Shown here one piece after another: positions 37,373 through 47,795 of a stretch of 64,000 nt of DNA (position 1 is its first letter; every line of letters starts with the position of its first letter). The translations under genes and the position numbers were made by a program. The stretch comes from Bacteroidota bacterium. GTDB lineage: Bacteria; Bacteroidota; Bacteroidia; Chitinophagales; Chitinophagaceae. The notes under the pieces were generated by a model. That model searched no databases and was not told the DNA's origin. It saw only the letters and a program-made list of their open reading frames with translations. Location: contig JAFDZS010000005.1 in assembly GCA_018266775.1 (NCBI GenBank), positions 186,257 through 250,256 on the forward strand. Reading direction: 5' to 3'.

Positions 37373-38095
37373 ATGAATCTTGCAATCGCGGAATTTACAG
37401 GAACTGCATTACTTATTCTTTTAGGAAACGGGGTAAATGCCAACGTCGTTTTACACCAGTCAAAAGGAAATAACAGCGGCTGGATCGTTATTGCATTCGG
37501 ATGGGGTATTGCCGTATTTGCTGGCGTTTATGTTTGTGCTTCTTTGGGTGGAGATGGGCATTTAAACCCTGCTGTAACCATTGCCGATGCAGTAAAAACC
37601 GGCAACTGGGATAAAGTATTCACCTATATTCCTGCACAAATGCTGGGCGCCATGACCGGCGCAGGGTTAGCCTGGCTGGCTTACCGGAAACATTTTGATG
37701 CTACGGAAAATCCTGATTTGCAACTGGCCGTATTCTCCAATGCCCCTGCAATAAAAAGTACTTTCGATAATTTGATCACAGAAATTATTGGTACCATGGT
37801 TTTGGTGTTTGGTGCTTTCTCTATATCCGGCGCTAAAATGAATGATGTAGGCATTTCATTAGGTGCACTGAATGCCCTGCCAGTTGCTTTGTTAGTGTTG
37901 GGAATTGGTTTATCGCTGGGCGGGCCAACAGGCTATGCGATTAACCCTGCACGTGACCTGGGGCCAAGGATCATGCATTTCATTCTGCCCATAAAAAATA
38001 AAAGAGACAGCGACTGGAGTTACAGCTGGATACCCGTTGTAGGCCCTGTCATTGGTGCAGTAATCGCAGCTATCATTTTCAAATTCATGCATTGA
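37373..38095 (+). CDS. glpF: Glycerol uptake facilitator (aquaglyceroporin)
   Basis: A 240-aa MIP-family channel with two NPA boxes: HLNPAVT (65-67) and AINPARD (191-193). The Asp following the second NPAR is characteristic of glycerol facilitators rather than water-only aquaporins. Six TM helices are expected. The ATG at 37373 is preferred over the TTG at 37367. It is the last gene of the glycerol set and ends 2 bp before the stop of the convergent EEP-family gene. Confidence 0.94.
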   Translation: MNLAIAEFTGTALLILLGNGVNANVVLHQSKGNNSGWIVIAFGWGIAVFAGVYVCASLGGDGHLNPAVTIADAVKTGNWDKVFTYIPAQMLGAMTGAGLAWLAYRKHFDATENPDLQLAVFSNAPAIKSTFDNLITEIIGTMVLVFGAFSISGAKMNDVGISLGALNALPVALLVLGIGLSLGGPTGYAINPARDLGPRIMHFILPIKNKRDSDWSYSWIPVVGPVIGAVIAAIIFKFMH

Positions 38096-38097
38096 TA

Positions 38098-39228
38098 TTA
38101 TTTCGGGTTGATGTTGAAATCAGCCACCACCGGGTAATGATCTGAATACGGTACTTTGAATGTGTTGTACTGCAGCACATCAAATTTTTTATCGGCAAGA
38201 ATATAATCAATGCGTAATGTGGGAGAGATGAAACGGAATGTTCTGCCGATACCCGAACCTTTTTTCAGGAATGCATCCTGCAAATTGCCCTTAGCAGTAA
38301 AATAAGTATACGAATTGGGAACATCATTAAAGTCTCCACAAAGAATTACCGGGTGGGGACTTTCTTTTATTTTCTCCTGCAACATGTTTACCTGTTTGGT
38401 TCTTTTACCATACGCATACCGCAGTTTGCCCATTACGGCTCTCGATCCGCTAACGCTGGCTTCAGCCGGGTCTTTCAGTTTATACAAAGCGGTATAATCA
38501 TTTTCTCCAAAACTTACCGATTGTAAATGCGTGGTAAAAAAGCGAATGGTTTGATTGTTTACCTGTATATCTGCATAAATCATCGGCTCCATAAAATCTT
38601 TATCGTTGTAATAGATTTTTGCAGAATCTGTAATAGGATATTTCGACATGATCTCCACACCCGTTAAAACAGAAGTGGTGTATAACCTGCCGGAATAATT
38701 CACTTTACCAAAGCAGGCATAATTATACCCGGCAGCTTTTAGCTCAGGGATGATGGTATCCAGGTATTGTTTTTTGCGGTAGTATAAAAATTCCTGGAAG
38801 CATAAAACATCGGCATTGGAATTTTTGATGAGGTCCACCATATCAAATTTATTGTTTTGGCGGTTGGCTCTGTTAGATTCTCCCCAACTGGATAAATTCC
38901 AGGTAAGCACCCGCAGTGTTGCCGGTGCTTTGGCAGGTTTAAAATCTTTGGAAATATGAAAGGAGAAAGTGACAGATAATTGCTGCAACCCAAGTGCCAA
39001 AGCAGCAATGCCAACCCAAACCCATTTAGATTTTCTGATTGCCCAGTAAATGATAAAACCCAGCAACAGCACCAGCAGAATGGGAAAACACAATCCGAGC
39101 AGAGCTATAAACCAATGACTCCCGCTGTTTAAATAGGGAACCAGGCACGCCAGCAGGTAAAATAATACGGTAATACCAAAGCCAGACAGAAATATATAGC
39201 GGGCAGTTTTTTTTAAAGCGGGCTTCAT
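38098..39228 (-). CDS. Endonuclease/exonuclease/phosphatase-family membrane protein
   Basis: A 376-aa protein with three N-terminal TM helices (about 12-33, 38-64, 70-88), then an EEP (DNase I-like) domain. Motifs are RVLTWNLSSWG, CFQEF (metal-binding Glu), THLQS, CGDFNDVPNSYTY (Asp/Asn) and the terminal YSDHYPVVADF (Asp-His). All catalytic residues of the fold are present. The catalytic domain probably faces the periplasm. Natural substrates for this Bacteroidota group (phosphodiesters, lipids or nucleic acid) are not known to me. Single gene, convergent with glpF. Confidence 0.88.
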   Translation of the reverse strand: MKPALKKTARYIFLSGFGITVLFYLLACLVPYLNSGSHWFIALLGLCFPILLVLLLGFIIYWAIRKSKWVWVGIAALALGLQQLSVTFSFHISKDFKPAKAPATLRVLTWNLSSWGESNRANRQNNKFDMVDLIKNSNADVLCFQEFLYYRKKQYLDTIIPELKAAGYNYACFGKVNYSGRLYTTSVLTGVEIMSKYPITDSAKIYYNDKDFMEPMIYADIQVNNQTIRFFTTHLQSVSFGENDYTALYKLKDPAEASVSGSRAVMGKLRYAYGKRTKQVNMLQEKIKESPHPVILCGDFNDVPNSYTYFTAKGNLQDAFLKKGSGIGRTFRFISPTLRIDYILADKKFDVLQYNTFKVPYSDHYPVVADFNINPK

Positions 39229-39320
39229 GAATGCTGAAATTGAACTGGTAAGGTTAAACAGGCAGCTTAATAAGGTTTAACAGGTCACTTTTATTGTGTA
39301 ACCTGTATTGGCGTTGATAA

Positions 39321-40922
<1,602 letters not shown>

Positions 40923-41052
40923 TGATTTAGCAAATGAGCAAACAGGCAAATTTGCAAACATCAGGGATTGTTGTCCGGTTATTTTATCTGCATTCGTTTT
41001 AATTCTTAATTGGCATATTTGCACATCAGCATATTTGCAAATTTTAACAGGT

Positions 41053-41304
41053 ATGAACTTAGAAATATTAACACCAGAAAGTAAAATTTTCAGCGGAGAT
41101 GTGTTTGGCGTGCAACTGCCGGGCATCAGTGGTTCTTTTGAATTACTGGATAAGCATGCACCCATGGTGAGTGCCTTAAAAGATGGCAAACTGAAAATTT
41201 TAAAAGATAAAAACACTTCATCATCTTACACTATACAAAGTGGCTTTGTGGAAGTACTGGACAATAAAGTAACTGTACTGGTGGAAGGAGCGAAAGAAGT
41301 TTAA
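41053..41304 (+). CDS. atpC: F-type ATP synthase subunit epsilon (short form)
   Basis: An 83-aa protein, only the N-terminal beta-sandwich domain of epsilon (MNLEILTPESKIFSG, then GSFELLDKHAPMVSALKDG). The C-terminal helical hairpin that inhibits ATP hydrolysis in E. coli is absent, as in other Bacteroidota short forms. ATG 41053 is preferred to the upstream start at 41035. The 130-bp gap to atpD is rich in near-repeats of GCAAATTTGCAAA and GCATATTTGCA. A strong terminator follows. Confidence 0.93.
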   Translation: MNLEILTPESKIFSGDVFGVQLPGISGSFELLDKHAPMVSALKDGKLKILKDKNTSSSYTIQSGFVEVLDNKVTVLVEGAKEV

Positions 41305-41342
41305 AGAGAATTAGAATTGCTTTGAGCAAGAAATAAAAGAAT

Positions 41343-41369
41343 CCCGCTTAACACTTAAGCGGGTTTTTT
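41343..41369. terminator. Intrinsic terminator after atpC
   Basis: CCCGCTTAA (41343-41351), loop CAC and TTAAGCGGG (41355-41363) form a perfect 9-bp stem followed by six T. It lies between atpC and the stop of the convergent acyltransferase gene and may serve both, although the T-tract favours the plus strand. Confidence 0.92.
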
Positions 41370-41371
41370 AT

Positions 41372-42340
41372 TTAAGCCGCATCTAATTGTTGTTTTAGCT
41401 GGATGTGTGCCCAGGCAGTAAAAGGCATCACCAGCAGCAACAGTAAATACCATAACTGGTGTGTGAAAACAAGCACAATGCCTGTAACCAGCAACAGGTA
41501 CGCCGGGTAGATTAACAGCAACATTGCTACAATAATGGAATCATAATGATCACTGTCGTAAGACATTTTCTTTACCCAACTTTTTACCGGAATAAATAAC
41601 GGGGCATGCAGCAACCACCCTGCAACTGATGGAATGAATAACAATATCTTTTTTAAAACCGGTTGCGGAATAAAGAATTGTTTCTTTAATGCAGCAGCAT
41701 CACCCGGTGCAATTTCAAAAACAAATGGCTGTAATTGTTGTAATAGTTTTGCGTTGAATGATTGAATGCTTCTGCCGTGGCCATTATCGCTCACAATATC
41801 AGTACTGCTGATAAGATTGCCTAAAAACAAATGCAGGTTCTTCCCCATTTTACGGAACGAACTGTAATTGATGCCAACAGGTAATACTTTCAATGGAATA
41901 CCATCTTCCCAACTGCTGATGGCCAGCCGTGCTGTTCCTTTCTTCAGAGGGCGCAGGTGCCATTCATTAATGCAGCGGCCTTCACTGAAAATCAATACCA
42001 CACCATTCTTTTTAAAAATTTCTTTGCACAGGTCAAATGTTTTATAATTTTCTTCTAAGTTTTCAACGCCTTCGCTTACACGATAAACGGGCAGCAGTTT
42101 AAAAGCGTATAAAATTTTGGAGATCCATTTGCCTTTGAAAGCATCGCCCCTGGCTAATGAATAAACCGGCTGATCGAATAAGGTACACAATATGATGGCA
42201 TCTAAAAACGAGTTGGGATGGTTAACGGCCAGCAGCAACGGGCCTTTGGAATGGAATAGTGCTTTGTTAGTGAAGAAAATTTTTCTGCAATACAGTTTAA
42301 TAGCAAGCCGGGCCAATATCTTAACCGATCTATATAACAT
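41372..42340 (-). CDS. PlsC-like 1-acyl-glycerol-phosphate acyltransferase family protein
   Basis: A 322-aa protein with an LPLAT acyltransferase domain. The catalytic block is LAVNHPNSFLDAII (His41 and Asp47, the H-x5-D variant seen in Bacteroidota), block II is VYRVSEG, and block III is IFSEGRCINEWHLRPLKKGTARLA. Two or three hydrophobic segments form the C terminus (about 230-315). It is longer than minimal PlsC (about 240 aa). Function is transfer of an acyl chain to a lipid precursor at the inner membrane; phosphatidate synthesis or an acyl-lipid of other type are both possible. Confidence 0.82.
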   Translation of the reverse strand: MLYRSVKILARLAIKLYCRKIFFTNKALFHSKGPLLLAVNHPNSFLDAIILCTLFDQPVYSLARGDAFKGKWISKILYAFKLLPVYRVSEGVENLEENYKTFDLCKEIFKKNGVVLIFSEGRCINEWHLRPLKKGTARLAISSWEDGIPLKVLPVGINYSSFRKMGKNLHLFLGNLISSTDIVSDNGHGRSIQSFNAKLLQQLQPFVFEIAPGDAAALKKQFFIPQPVLKKILLFIPSVAGWLLHAPLFIPVKSWVKKMSYDSDHYDSIIVAMLLLIYPAYLLLVTGIVLVFTHQLWYLLLLLVMPFTAWAHIQLKQQLDAA

Positions 42341-42405
42341 TGGTTCAAGATAATAAAATATTGATTTAAACAGCCATCAGGAGGGGGGATGATTGATATC
42401 AGCGA

Positions 42406-42957
42406 TTAATTCAATTGCGGATCGGTTGGAAAGTTTACCATCATTTTATAATCACCGCCCAGTTCGAGCAGGCTTTTACGCCATACTTCATCAGGCGATG
42501 TACTAAATGCAAGATCCCTGGTGGCGTCAACCGTCAGCCAGCTTTTTTCATCCAGTTCACTGTTCAATTGCCCGTCATCCCACCCGCTGTACCCTACAAA
42601 AAATTTTATGCCGGAAAGATCAATGCTGTTATTCCTGATGAGTGCCGATAAGGTTTCAAAATTACCACCCCAGTAAATGTTGTTGCCGATGGAACAGGAA
42701 TCAGGGATCAGGTCGGGGAACCGGTGCACAAAATGAATCGTATCAGTTTGTACCGGCCCACCATAATAAACCGGTACAGGAAAGCCTTCAAAATTATCCA
42801 GCAGTTCATCCAGTGTTTGCTCAATCTTCCTGTTAAGTACAAAACCAAAACTGCCTTTATCATTATGCTCGCATAATAACACAACCGTGCGGTTGAAGTT
42901 AGGATCCGTTAAAAAAGGATCAGCAATCAGCAATATTCCGGGGCCAGGTGTAATCAT
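42406..42957 (-). CDS. YqgE/AlgH family protein
   Basis: A 183-aa protein from the ATG at 42957 (MITPGPGILLIADPFL). The upstream start adds ten hydrophobic residues not typical of the family. Family marks are LTDPNFNRTVVLLCEH, GSFGFVLNR, YYGGPVQTDTIHFVH and KFFVGYSGWDDGQL. YqgE proteins are widespread and of unproved function. The name AlgH comes from a Pseudomonas alginate regulator, but no link with the polyuronate locus of this window is implied. Confidence 0.93.
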   Translation of the reverse strand: MITPGPGILLIADPFLTDPNFNRTVVLLCEHNDKGSFGFVLNRKIEQTLDELLDNFEGFPVPVYYGGPVQTDTIHFVHRFPDLIPDSCSIGNNIYWGGNFETLSALIRNNSIDLSGIKFFVGYSGWDDGQLNSELDEKSWLTVDATRDLAFSTSPDEVWRKSLLELGGDYKMMVNFPTDPQLN

Positions 42958-43091
42958 ATACCTAAAGTACAGGATTACAACCAACATTCAAAACGATCTT
43001 TTTATCGGGCAATCATCTGTAATGAAATCTAAAACCTTAGTTAAATTTACTGTTTGCGGTTTTTGCCCTATTTTACAGCGTTGAACTGATT

Positions 43092-43099
43092 TACTTTTG
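43092..43099 (+). promoter_or_regulatory. Candidate -7 element for the histidine kinase gene
   Basis: TACTTTTG fits TAnnTTTG and ends 5 bp before the ATG at 43105, again implying a very short leader. TTTG at 43062-43065 is a possible but distant -33 word. Confidence 0.35.
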
Positions 43100-43104
43100 C
43101 ATAG

Positions 43105-44424
43105 ATGAAAAGAATTTTACCTGTTATTACTATACTGATCTCGCTGTCGTTGCTGGGCCTGATACTTTTCCAGTATTTGTGGATCAAGAGTGCAAGGGAT
43201 GCTAAGGATAAACAGGTGGAAGAACATATTATTTTCGCCATGCGTGATGCGGCTGATGCCTTGTCGCAGGACAGGGGAGCCGTACTAAGCCTTGGCCCCA
43301 AGAACGATTTGCTGTTCCCCCAGGATAAATCGCAGTATTATAAGCTATCCGTAATGCAGCGGTTCTCAAGAGAAGATATTAGTGAGATCATCCGCAATGC
43401 ATTCAATAAAAACAACCTGAAGGGTTATCCATTTGAATTTGCCATCATTGAAAACTCCATCAGCGGAAGAAGTGTGGCATCTGATAATTTTCTCAACCTG
43501 TACCTCGATACACTTTCTAATAAAAATCACATCATTCCCCTCATACCACCCAGCGGCAGTAATTATGAAAACCTGGTGAATGAAGAATTGCTGAATGTAA
43601 TTGTACCCAATCAAACCAGCATCATCTGGAAAGAAATGTTTTGGTTTATAGTGGGTGCTGTTTTGTTTACATTGATCATCACCACAGCATTTTTTATTAC
43701 CATCCGCACATTGCTGAAGCAGAAAAAACTGAGTGAGATCAAATCTGATTTCATCAATAATATGACGCACGAATTCAAAACACCATTGGCCACCATATCG
43801 CTGGCAGTGGATGCGTTAAAGAATGATAAGGTACGCGGTAACGAAGAAAAGACTGCTTATTTTACCAATATCATAAAAGAAGAAAACAAACGGATGAATA
43901 AACAGGTGGAGACCATTTTACAGGCGGCGCTGCTGGATAAACAGGAAGTGCAGCTGAACCTGAAAAAATTATCTGCCCATACCCTGATCAACAGTGCGCT
44001 GAATAATATTACCCTGCAGGTGGAAGAAAAGCAGGGCACACTGGAAGTGCATCTTGATGCAGCAAAAGATACCATACTGGCTGATGAAGTGCATTTTACC
44101 AATCTTATCAATAACCTGCTGGATAATGCGGTAAAATATTCAAATGAAAACCTTGCTATCAAACTCAGTACTGAAAATACGGGCAATAATATCAGAATTC
44201 GTATTGAAGATAATGGCATTGGTATGAATAAAGAAACACTTAACCGCATATTCGAAAAATTTTACCGGGCGCATACGGGAAATATCCATAACGTGAAAGG
44301 CTTTGGCCTTGGCCTCAGTTATGTAAAAACAATGGTGGATGCACATCATGGCAGTATCAAGGCAGAAAGTATGCTGGGCAAGGGCAGTACGTTTACAATT
44401 CAAATACCACTTGCAGAAGTGTAA
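43105..44424 (+). CDS. Sensor histidine kinase, membrane-bound, no adjacent response regulator
   Basis: A 439-aa kinase with TM1 (about 7-29), a periplasmic sensor region (about 30-170), TM2 (about 175-197), dimerisation/phosphoacceptor helix NNMTHEFKTPLATIS with His222, and an HATPase domain with N box NLLDNAVKYSN, G1 IEDNGIGM, F box IFEKFYRA and G2 GFGLGLSYVK. All catalytic blocks are intact. The resemblance is to PhoR/RprX-type kinases. The neighbours are a YqgE gene (divergent) and a TlpA-like gene; no response-regulator gene is present, so the partner lies elsewhere. Confidence 0.93.
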   Translation: MKRILPVITILISLSLLGLILFQYLWIKSARDAKDKQVEEHIIFAMRDAADALSQDRGAVLSLGPKNDLLFPQDKSQYYKLSVMQRFSREDISEIIRNAFNKNNLKGYPFEFAIIENSISGRSVASDNFLNLYLDTLSNKNHIIPLIPPSGSNYENLVNEELLNVIVPNQTSIIWKEMFWFIVGAVLFTLIITTAFFITIRTLLKQKKLSEIKSDFINNMTHEFKTPLATISLAVDALKNDKVRGNEEKTAYFTNIIKEENKRMNKQVETILQAALLDKQEVQLNLKKLSAHTLINSALNNITLQVEEKQGTLEVHLDAAKDTILADEVHFTNLINNLLDNAVKYSNENLAIKLSTENTGNNIRIRIEDNGIGMNKETLNRIFEKFYRAHTGNIHNVKGFGLGLSYVKTMVDAHHGSIKAESMLGKGSTFTIQIPLAEV

Positions 44425-44493
44425 AATTGAAGTCAGCAAAAGCAGTTTTATTTCTCACGTATTTCTTTTAATTTAGGTTTCGTTAATCCTTCA

Positions 44494-45975
44494 GTGATGA
44501 AAAAAACTTTCCTGCTCCTTTGTTTATTATGTTTTATACAACATATTTTAGCCCAGCAGTCTGCATTCACTATCAGGTATGTGTTTACTTCCAATCGCCA
44601 ATTAACATCTGATTCAATAATACCAGAATTGATGCGCCCTTTTCAAACGCAAGGCTTAGGCGAGAACACCCAATTTCCTGTCTTAAGTGAGATGTACAGC
44701 AAAACTGGCAATATTTGTAAAAATTCAGTTGTGTATCAGGTAACTGATACTTCTTGTGCTTACATTGCCGATGGATATGGGCATGAAATAATCATTTTGC
44801 CAAATGATACATTAAATGTTGCCCTGAGCATTGTTCCCGAAAGTGATTCGGGGAAATTAAATGGAAAATTTCATAACCCATGGTTACTTAATTATGTTTA
44901 TTCAGGTAAAAATCTGTTTATATATTCTTTGTTAGATTCTCTGGCGTATAATACTGGCGCATTAAATATTGAGTTTACAAGTCTGACATCAGTAAATAAT
45001 GATATTAATAAGTTTTATGAAATCGTTAGTGCGCATTATGACCAAAGAGTAAAATATCTAAATGACTACTGTTTAAGATATCATATTCCTGAAAAAATAA
45101 AGGAACTAGTATACGCAGAAATAAAAAGCGCACACCTTATAGACTTAATGCGTGCATATGACAGGTCTGATACATACCCGGAAAAATATTTATTGGAATT
45201 GAAAGACCTTAAATTCGACAATGAAACACTCTTTTTTAAGACTTCATTATATCATAACGTTGCAGCTTCTTACCTTAAATTTTTTAAAAGTGATTTTAAC
45301 GAAGAGCAGCCATTTGCAGTATCATTTTTCTTAAAAAATTACAACGCTATCAAAAATAGCTACACCGGAAGGGTGAGAGATTACCTGGTGGCTGAGCATC
45401 TGAATAATTTTATCAATGCCAAAATAACTTCTTTTGATTCTGTTTTGACTGATTTTAAATCAATCAGTACTGATTTAAAGTATTATGGCTTTATTGATTC
45501 TGTTTATAAAAAAAGACTTTATACGTACGGGACTACACTAAGAAAAGCCATGAAATCTTATGTGGTGAAACCAGACGGTAATAAAATACGCATAGAAAGT
45601 TTGTTCAAAGGAAGACCCGTTTTAGTAGACTGTTGGGCCAGTTGGTGTGGTCCCTGTATTTACCAGATACCTTTTGCTGCTGAATTAGAAAAGGAATATG
45701 CGGGTAAGATTGATTTTGTTTACCTGTCATTGGACAAACAAAATGCAGCCTGGATTGCTAAATTAAATTCCCTTAAATTAGGTGGAAGCCAGTTTCAAAT
45801 GGAAAATAATTTCAAATCTCTATTTGCGAATTATTTCGAAATAAGGTCCATTCCCCGCTATATACTATTTGATAAATCCGGCAAAGTGATTACCCCAAAT
45901 GCCCCAAGACCGAGTAGAAAAAGTCAATTGGTGAAACTATTAAATAGTGCAGCCCTTGGTTCGGAAGTAAAGTAA
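44494..45975 (+). CDS. TlpA-like thioredoxin-fold protein, secreted
   Basis: A 493-aa protein with signal peptide (1-20, ILAQQ), a long N-terminal region (about 22-340) with no motif I recognise, and a C-terminal thioredoxin domain with DCWASWCGPC (active-site C385/C388) and a cis-Pro segment SIPRYILF. This is the AhpC/TSA-TlpA type found in many Bacteroidota as periplasmic disulfide reductases. Its base composition is visibly more AT-rich than the genes on both sides, so it may be a later insertion between the kinase gene and the dcw cluster. Partner proteins are unknown. Confidence 0.85.
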   Translation: MMKKTFLLLCLLCFIQHILAQQSAFTIRYVFTSNRQLTSDSIIPELMRPFQTQGLGENTQFPVLSEMYSKTGNICKNSVVYQVTDTSCAYIADGYGHEIIILPNDTLNVALSIVPESDSGKLNGKFHNPWLLNYVYSGKNLFIYSLLDSLAYNTGALNIEFTSLTSVNNDINKFYEIVSAHYDQRVKYLNDYCLRYHIPEKIKELVYAEIKSAHLIDLMRAYDRSDTYPEKYLLELKDLKFDNETLFFKTSLYHNVAASYLKFFKSDFNEEQPFAVSFFLKNYNAIKNSYTGRVRDYLVAEHLNNFINAKITSFDSVLTDFKSISTDLKYYGFIDSVYKKRLYTYGTTLRKAMKSYVVKPDGNKIRIESLFKGRPVLVDCWASWCGPCIYQIPFAAELEKEYAGKIDFVYLSLDKQNAAWIAKLNSLKLGGSQFQMENNFKSLFANYFEIRSIPRYILFDKSGKVITPNAPRPSRKSQLVKLLNSAALGSEVK

Positions 45976-46066
45976 AATCAATTTTCTCGTATCACTGGCA
46001 ATTTAGGGAGCTGTTTCCACCTTGTTTTGCAAAGCATATTTTCCCTTTTATATTCCCCGGATTAGG

Positions 46067-46169
46067 TTATCCCCACCAATTCACATCTTTCCACAGTTTG
46101 TGCACATCGTGAAAAGCCCCGCCAGCACTCAAATGCACGCCCAGTTTGACCCATACACATGTGGATAAA
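46067..46169. promoter_or_regulatory. DnaA-box-like cluster upstream of the dcw cluster
   Basis: The 279-bp gap before mraZ contains one perfect DnaA 9-mer on the minus strand (TGTGGATAA, 46161-46169), one single-mismatch box TTATCCCCA (46067-46075) and a weaker CTTTCCACA (46087-46095). This may reflect DnaA input into dcw transcription. The gap holds no gene. Confidence 0.45.
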
Positions 46170-46196
46170 AAACTTTATCTAAAAAATGATGCGAAA

Positions 46197-46221
46197 GTGG
46201 GAAAAAGTGTTATTTTGTGTT
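46197..46221 (+). promoter_or_regulatory. Candidate MraZ operator: three GTG repeats with 10-bp period
   Basis: GTGGG (46197-46201), GTGTT (46207-46211) and GTGTT (46217-46221) recur with exactly 10 bp spacing, separated by A/T-rich pentamers. MraZ of E. coli binds direct repeats of this type (GTGGG with 5-bp spacers) upstream of its own gene. The array lies 34 bp before the mraZ ATG, fitting autoregulation. Confidence 0.7.
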
Positions 46222-46254
46222 AGTTTCTGTTTTAGCAGCGCTAAATAATTGAAA

Positions 46255-46710
46255 ATGATAGGTTTCCTCGGTGAATATGAGGCTACTTTGGATGCAAAGG
46301 GTCGCTTCTTACTTCCGGCAGGCTTTAAAAAGCAGTTGCCGCAGGAAAGTGCTACCCAGTTTGTAATCAACCGGGGCTTTGAGAAATGCCTCACTTTATA
46401 CCCTATCCAAAGTTGGGAACCTATTTTTTCAGCGATCAGCAAGTTGAATGATTTTGACCCTAAGGTAAGAGAATTCAGGCGTTATTTTTTGAATGGCGCC
46501 ACGCAAATCGAACTGGATTCTGCCGGAAGGTTGCTGTTGCCGAAAAACCTTGCTGAACATGCGGGCCTGGATAAAGATATCGTGCTGGTGTCGGCCGTAA
46601 ACAAAATTGAGATCTGGGATAAAAGTAAGTATACACAGTTCTTTGAAACTTTTACACCACAGTCCTTTAGCGATTTGGCTAACGAGGTGATGAATAAGGT
46701 TGTTAATTAG
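46255..46710 (+). CDS. mraZ: Transcriptional regulator MraZ
   Basis: A 151-aa protein with two SpoVT/AbrB-like half domains: GEYEATLDAKGRFLLPAGFKK (about 5-25) and the second repeat TQIELDSAGRLLLPKNL (about 83-99), each with the D-x-x-GR pattern of MraZ. It forms ring-like oligomers that repress the dcw promoter. The ATG at 46255 is chosen over TTG 46249. First gene of the cluster; rsmH starts 25 bp downstream. Confidence 0.96.
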   Translation: MIGFLGEYEATLDAKGRFLLPAGFKKQLPQESATQFVINRGFEKCLTLYPIQSWEPIFSAISKLNDFDPKVREFRRYFLNGATQIELDSAGRLLLPKNLAEHAGLDKDIVLVSAVNKIEIWDKSKYTQFFETFTPQSFSDLANEVMNKVVN

Positions 46711-46735
46711 TTAATCAGTTAAACGGGTTAAGCGT

Positions 46736-47701
46736 ATGGCTAATGAAGAGAAACATGCAAAACCAATTAACCAATCAACTAATCAACCAGTTAACTATCA
46801 CGTGCCCGTTTTGCTGCGGGAAACCATTGAAGGATTGCGCATATTGCCTGGCGGTATTTATGTTGACTGCACTTTTGGCGGCGGCGGACACAGCCGTGCC
46901 ATCCTGCAACAATTAAATGCATCAGGAAAGTTATTCGTGTTCGACCAGGATGCAGATGCAGCGGCTAATCTTCCCGGTGATGAGAGAGTGGTTTTCATAC
47001 CACAAAACTTTCGCCACCTGCAACGTTTTTTACGGCTGCATAAAATCACACAGGTAGATGGTATCCTTGCCGACCTCGGTGTATCCAGCCACCAGTTTGA
47101 TGAAGCGGAGCGTGGCTTTTCCACCCGTTTTGATGCCGCACTGGATATGCGGATGGATCAGCGGGAGGCACTGACAGCCGCACAGGTACTGCAAACCGCA
47201 ACGGAACAGGAACTGCACAAAATGTTTGAACAATATGGAGAAGTAACCAATTCAAAAACATTGGCCAAAATGATTGTTCAGCAAAGGCAGGTTGTACCCA
47301 TGCGTACTATAAACGAATTTAAACTGGCGCTTAAAACTGTGGTGAAAGGGAATCCTCAAAAATACTTTGCCCAGGTATTTCAGGCATTACGCATCCGGGT
47401 AAACGATGAATTGGAAGCACTAAAGGAATTATTACAACAGTCAGCCGCACTACTAAAACCACAAGGCCGGATCGCCATCATCACATTTCATTCATTGGAA
47501 GACAGAATGGTAAAAAATTTTTTCCGCAACGGAAGTTTTTCCGAACCCGAAGCAGATGAAGTATATGGTACCAGGCCCGGCAAACCACTTTTGGTGATCA
47601 CCAAAAAACCAATTGTACCCGGCACAACCGAATTACAGCAAAACCCAAGATCGAGAAGCGCAAAGTTGAGGGTGGCAGAAAAGAAAGAAACAAACCAATA
47701 A
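46736..47701 (+). CDS. rsmH: 16S rRNA (cytosine1402-N4)-methyltransferase RsmH
   Basis: A 321-aa methyltransferase with HVPVLLRETIEGL at the start, SAM-binding VDCTFGGGGHSRAIL (about 44-58), ILADLGVSSHQFDEAERGFS, and FHSLEDRMVKNFFR near the C terminus. It methylates C1402 of 16S rRNA together with RsmI. The first 20 residues (repeats of NQSTNQPVN) form an unusual Asn/Gln/Thr-rich lead before the domain. The order mraZ-rsmH-ftsL is conserved in bacteria. Confidence 0.96.
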   Translation: MANEEKHAKPINQSTNQPVNYHVPVLLRETIEGLRILPGGIYVDCTFGGGGHSRAILQQLNASGKLFVFDQDADAAANLPGDERVVFIPQNFRHLQRFLRLHKITQVDGILADLGVSSHQFDEAERGFSTRFDAALDMRMDQREALTAAQVLQTATEQELHKMFEQYGEVTNSKTLAKMIVQQRQVVPMRTINEFKLALKTVVKGNPQKYFAQVFQALRIRVNDELEALKELLQQSAALLKPQGRIAIITFHSLEDRMVKNFFRNGSFSEPEADEVYGTRPGKPLLVITKKPIVPGTTELQQNPRSRSAKLRVAEKKETNQ

Positions 47702-47795
47702 AATATAAGCATTGTTTGCCGCAGTAAAACGGCAGCAACCACTTCATAAAAACCTAAACCTACGCTGGTGCTGAATGTACAGCCAGCTTTAATAC

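Noticed and set aside
42406..42957. Functional link of YqgE (also called AlgH) with alginate
   Set aside because: The name derives from alginate production control in Pseudomonas; the gene is distant from the polyuronate locus and widespread in bacteria without alginate.
46067..46169. Replication origin
   Set aside because: Only one perfect DnaA box and no dnaA, dnaN or rpmH nearby; a regulatory reading is simpler. Whole-genome GC skew would decide.
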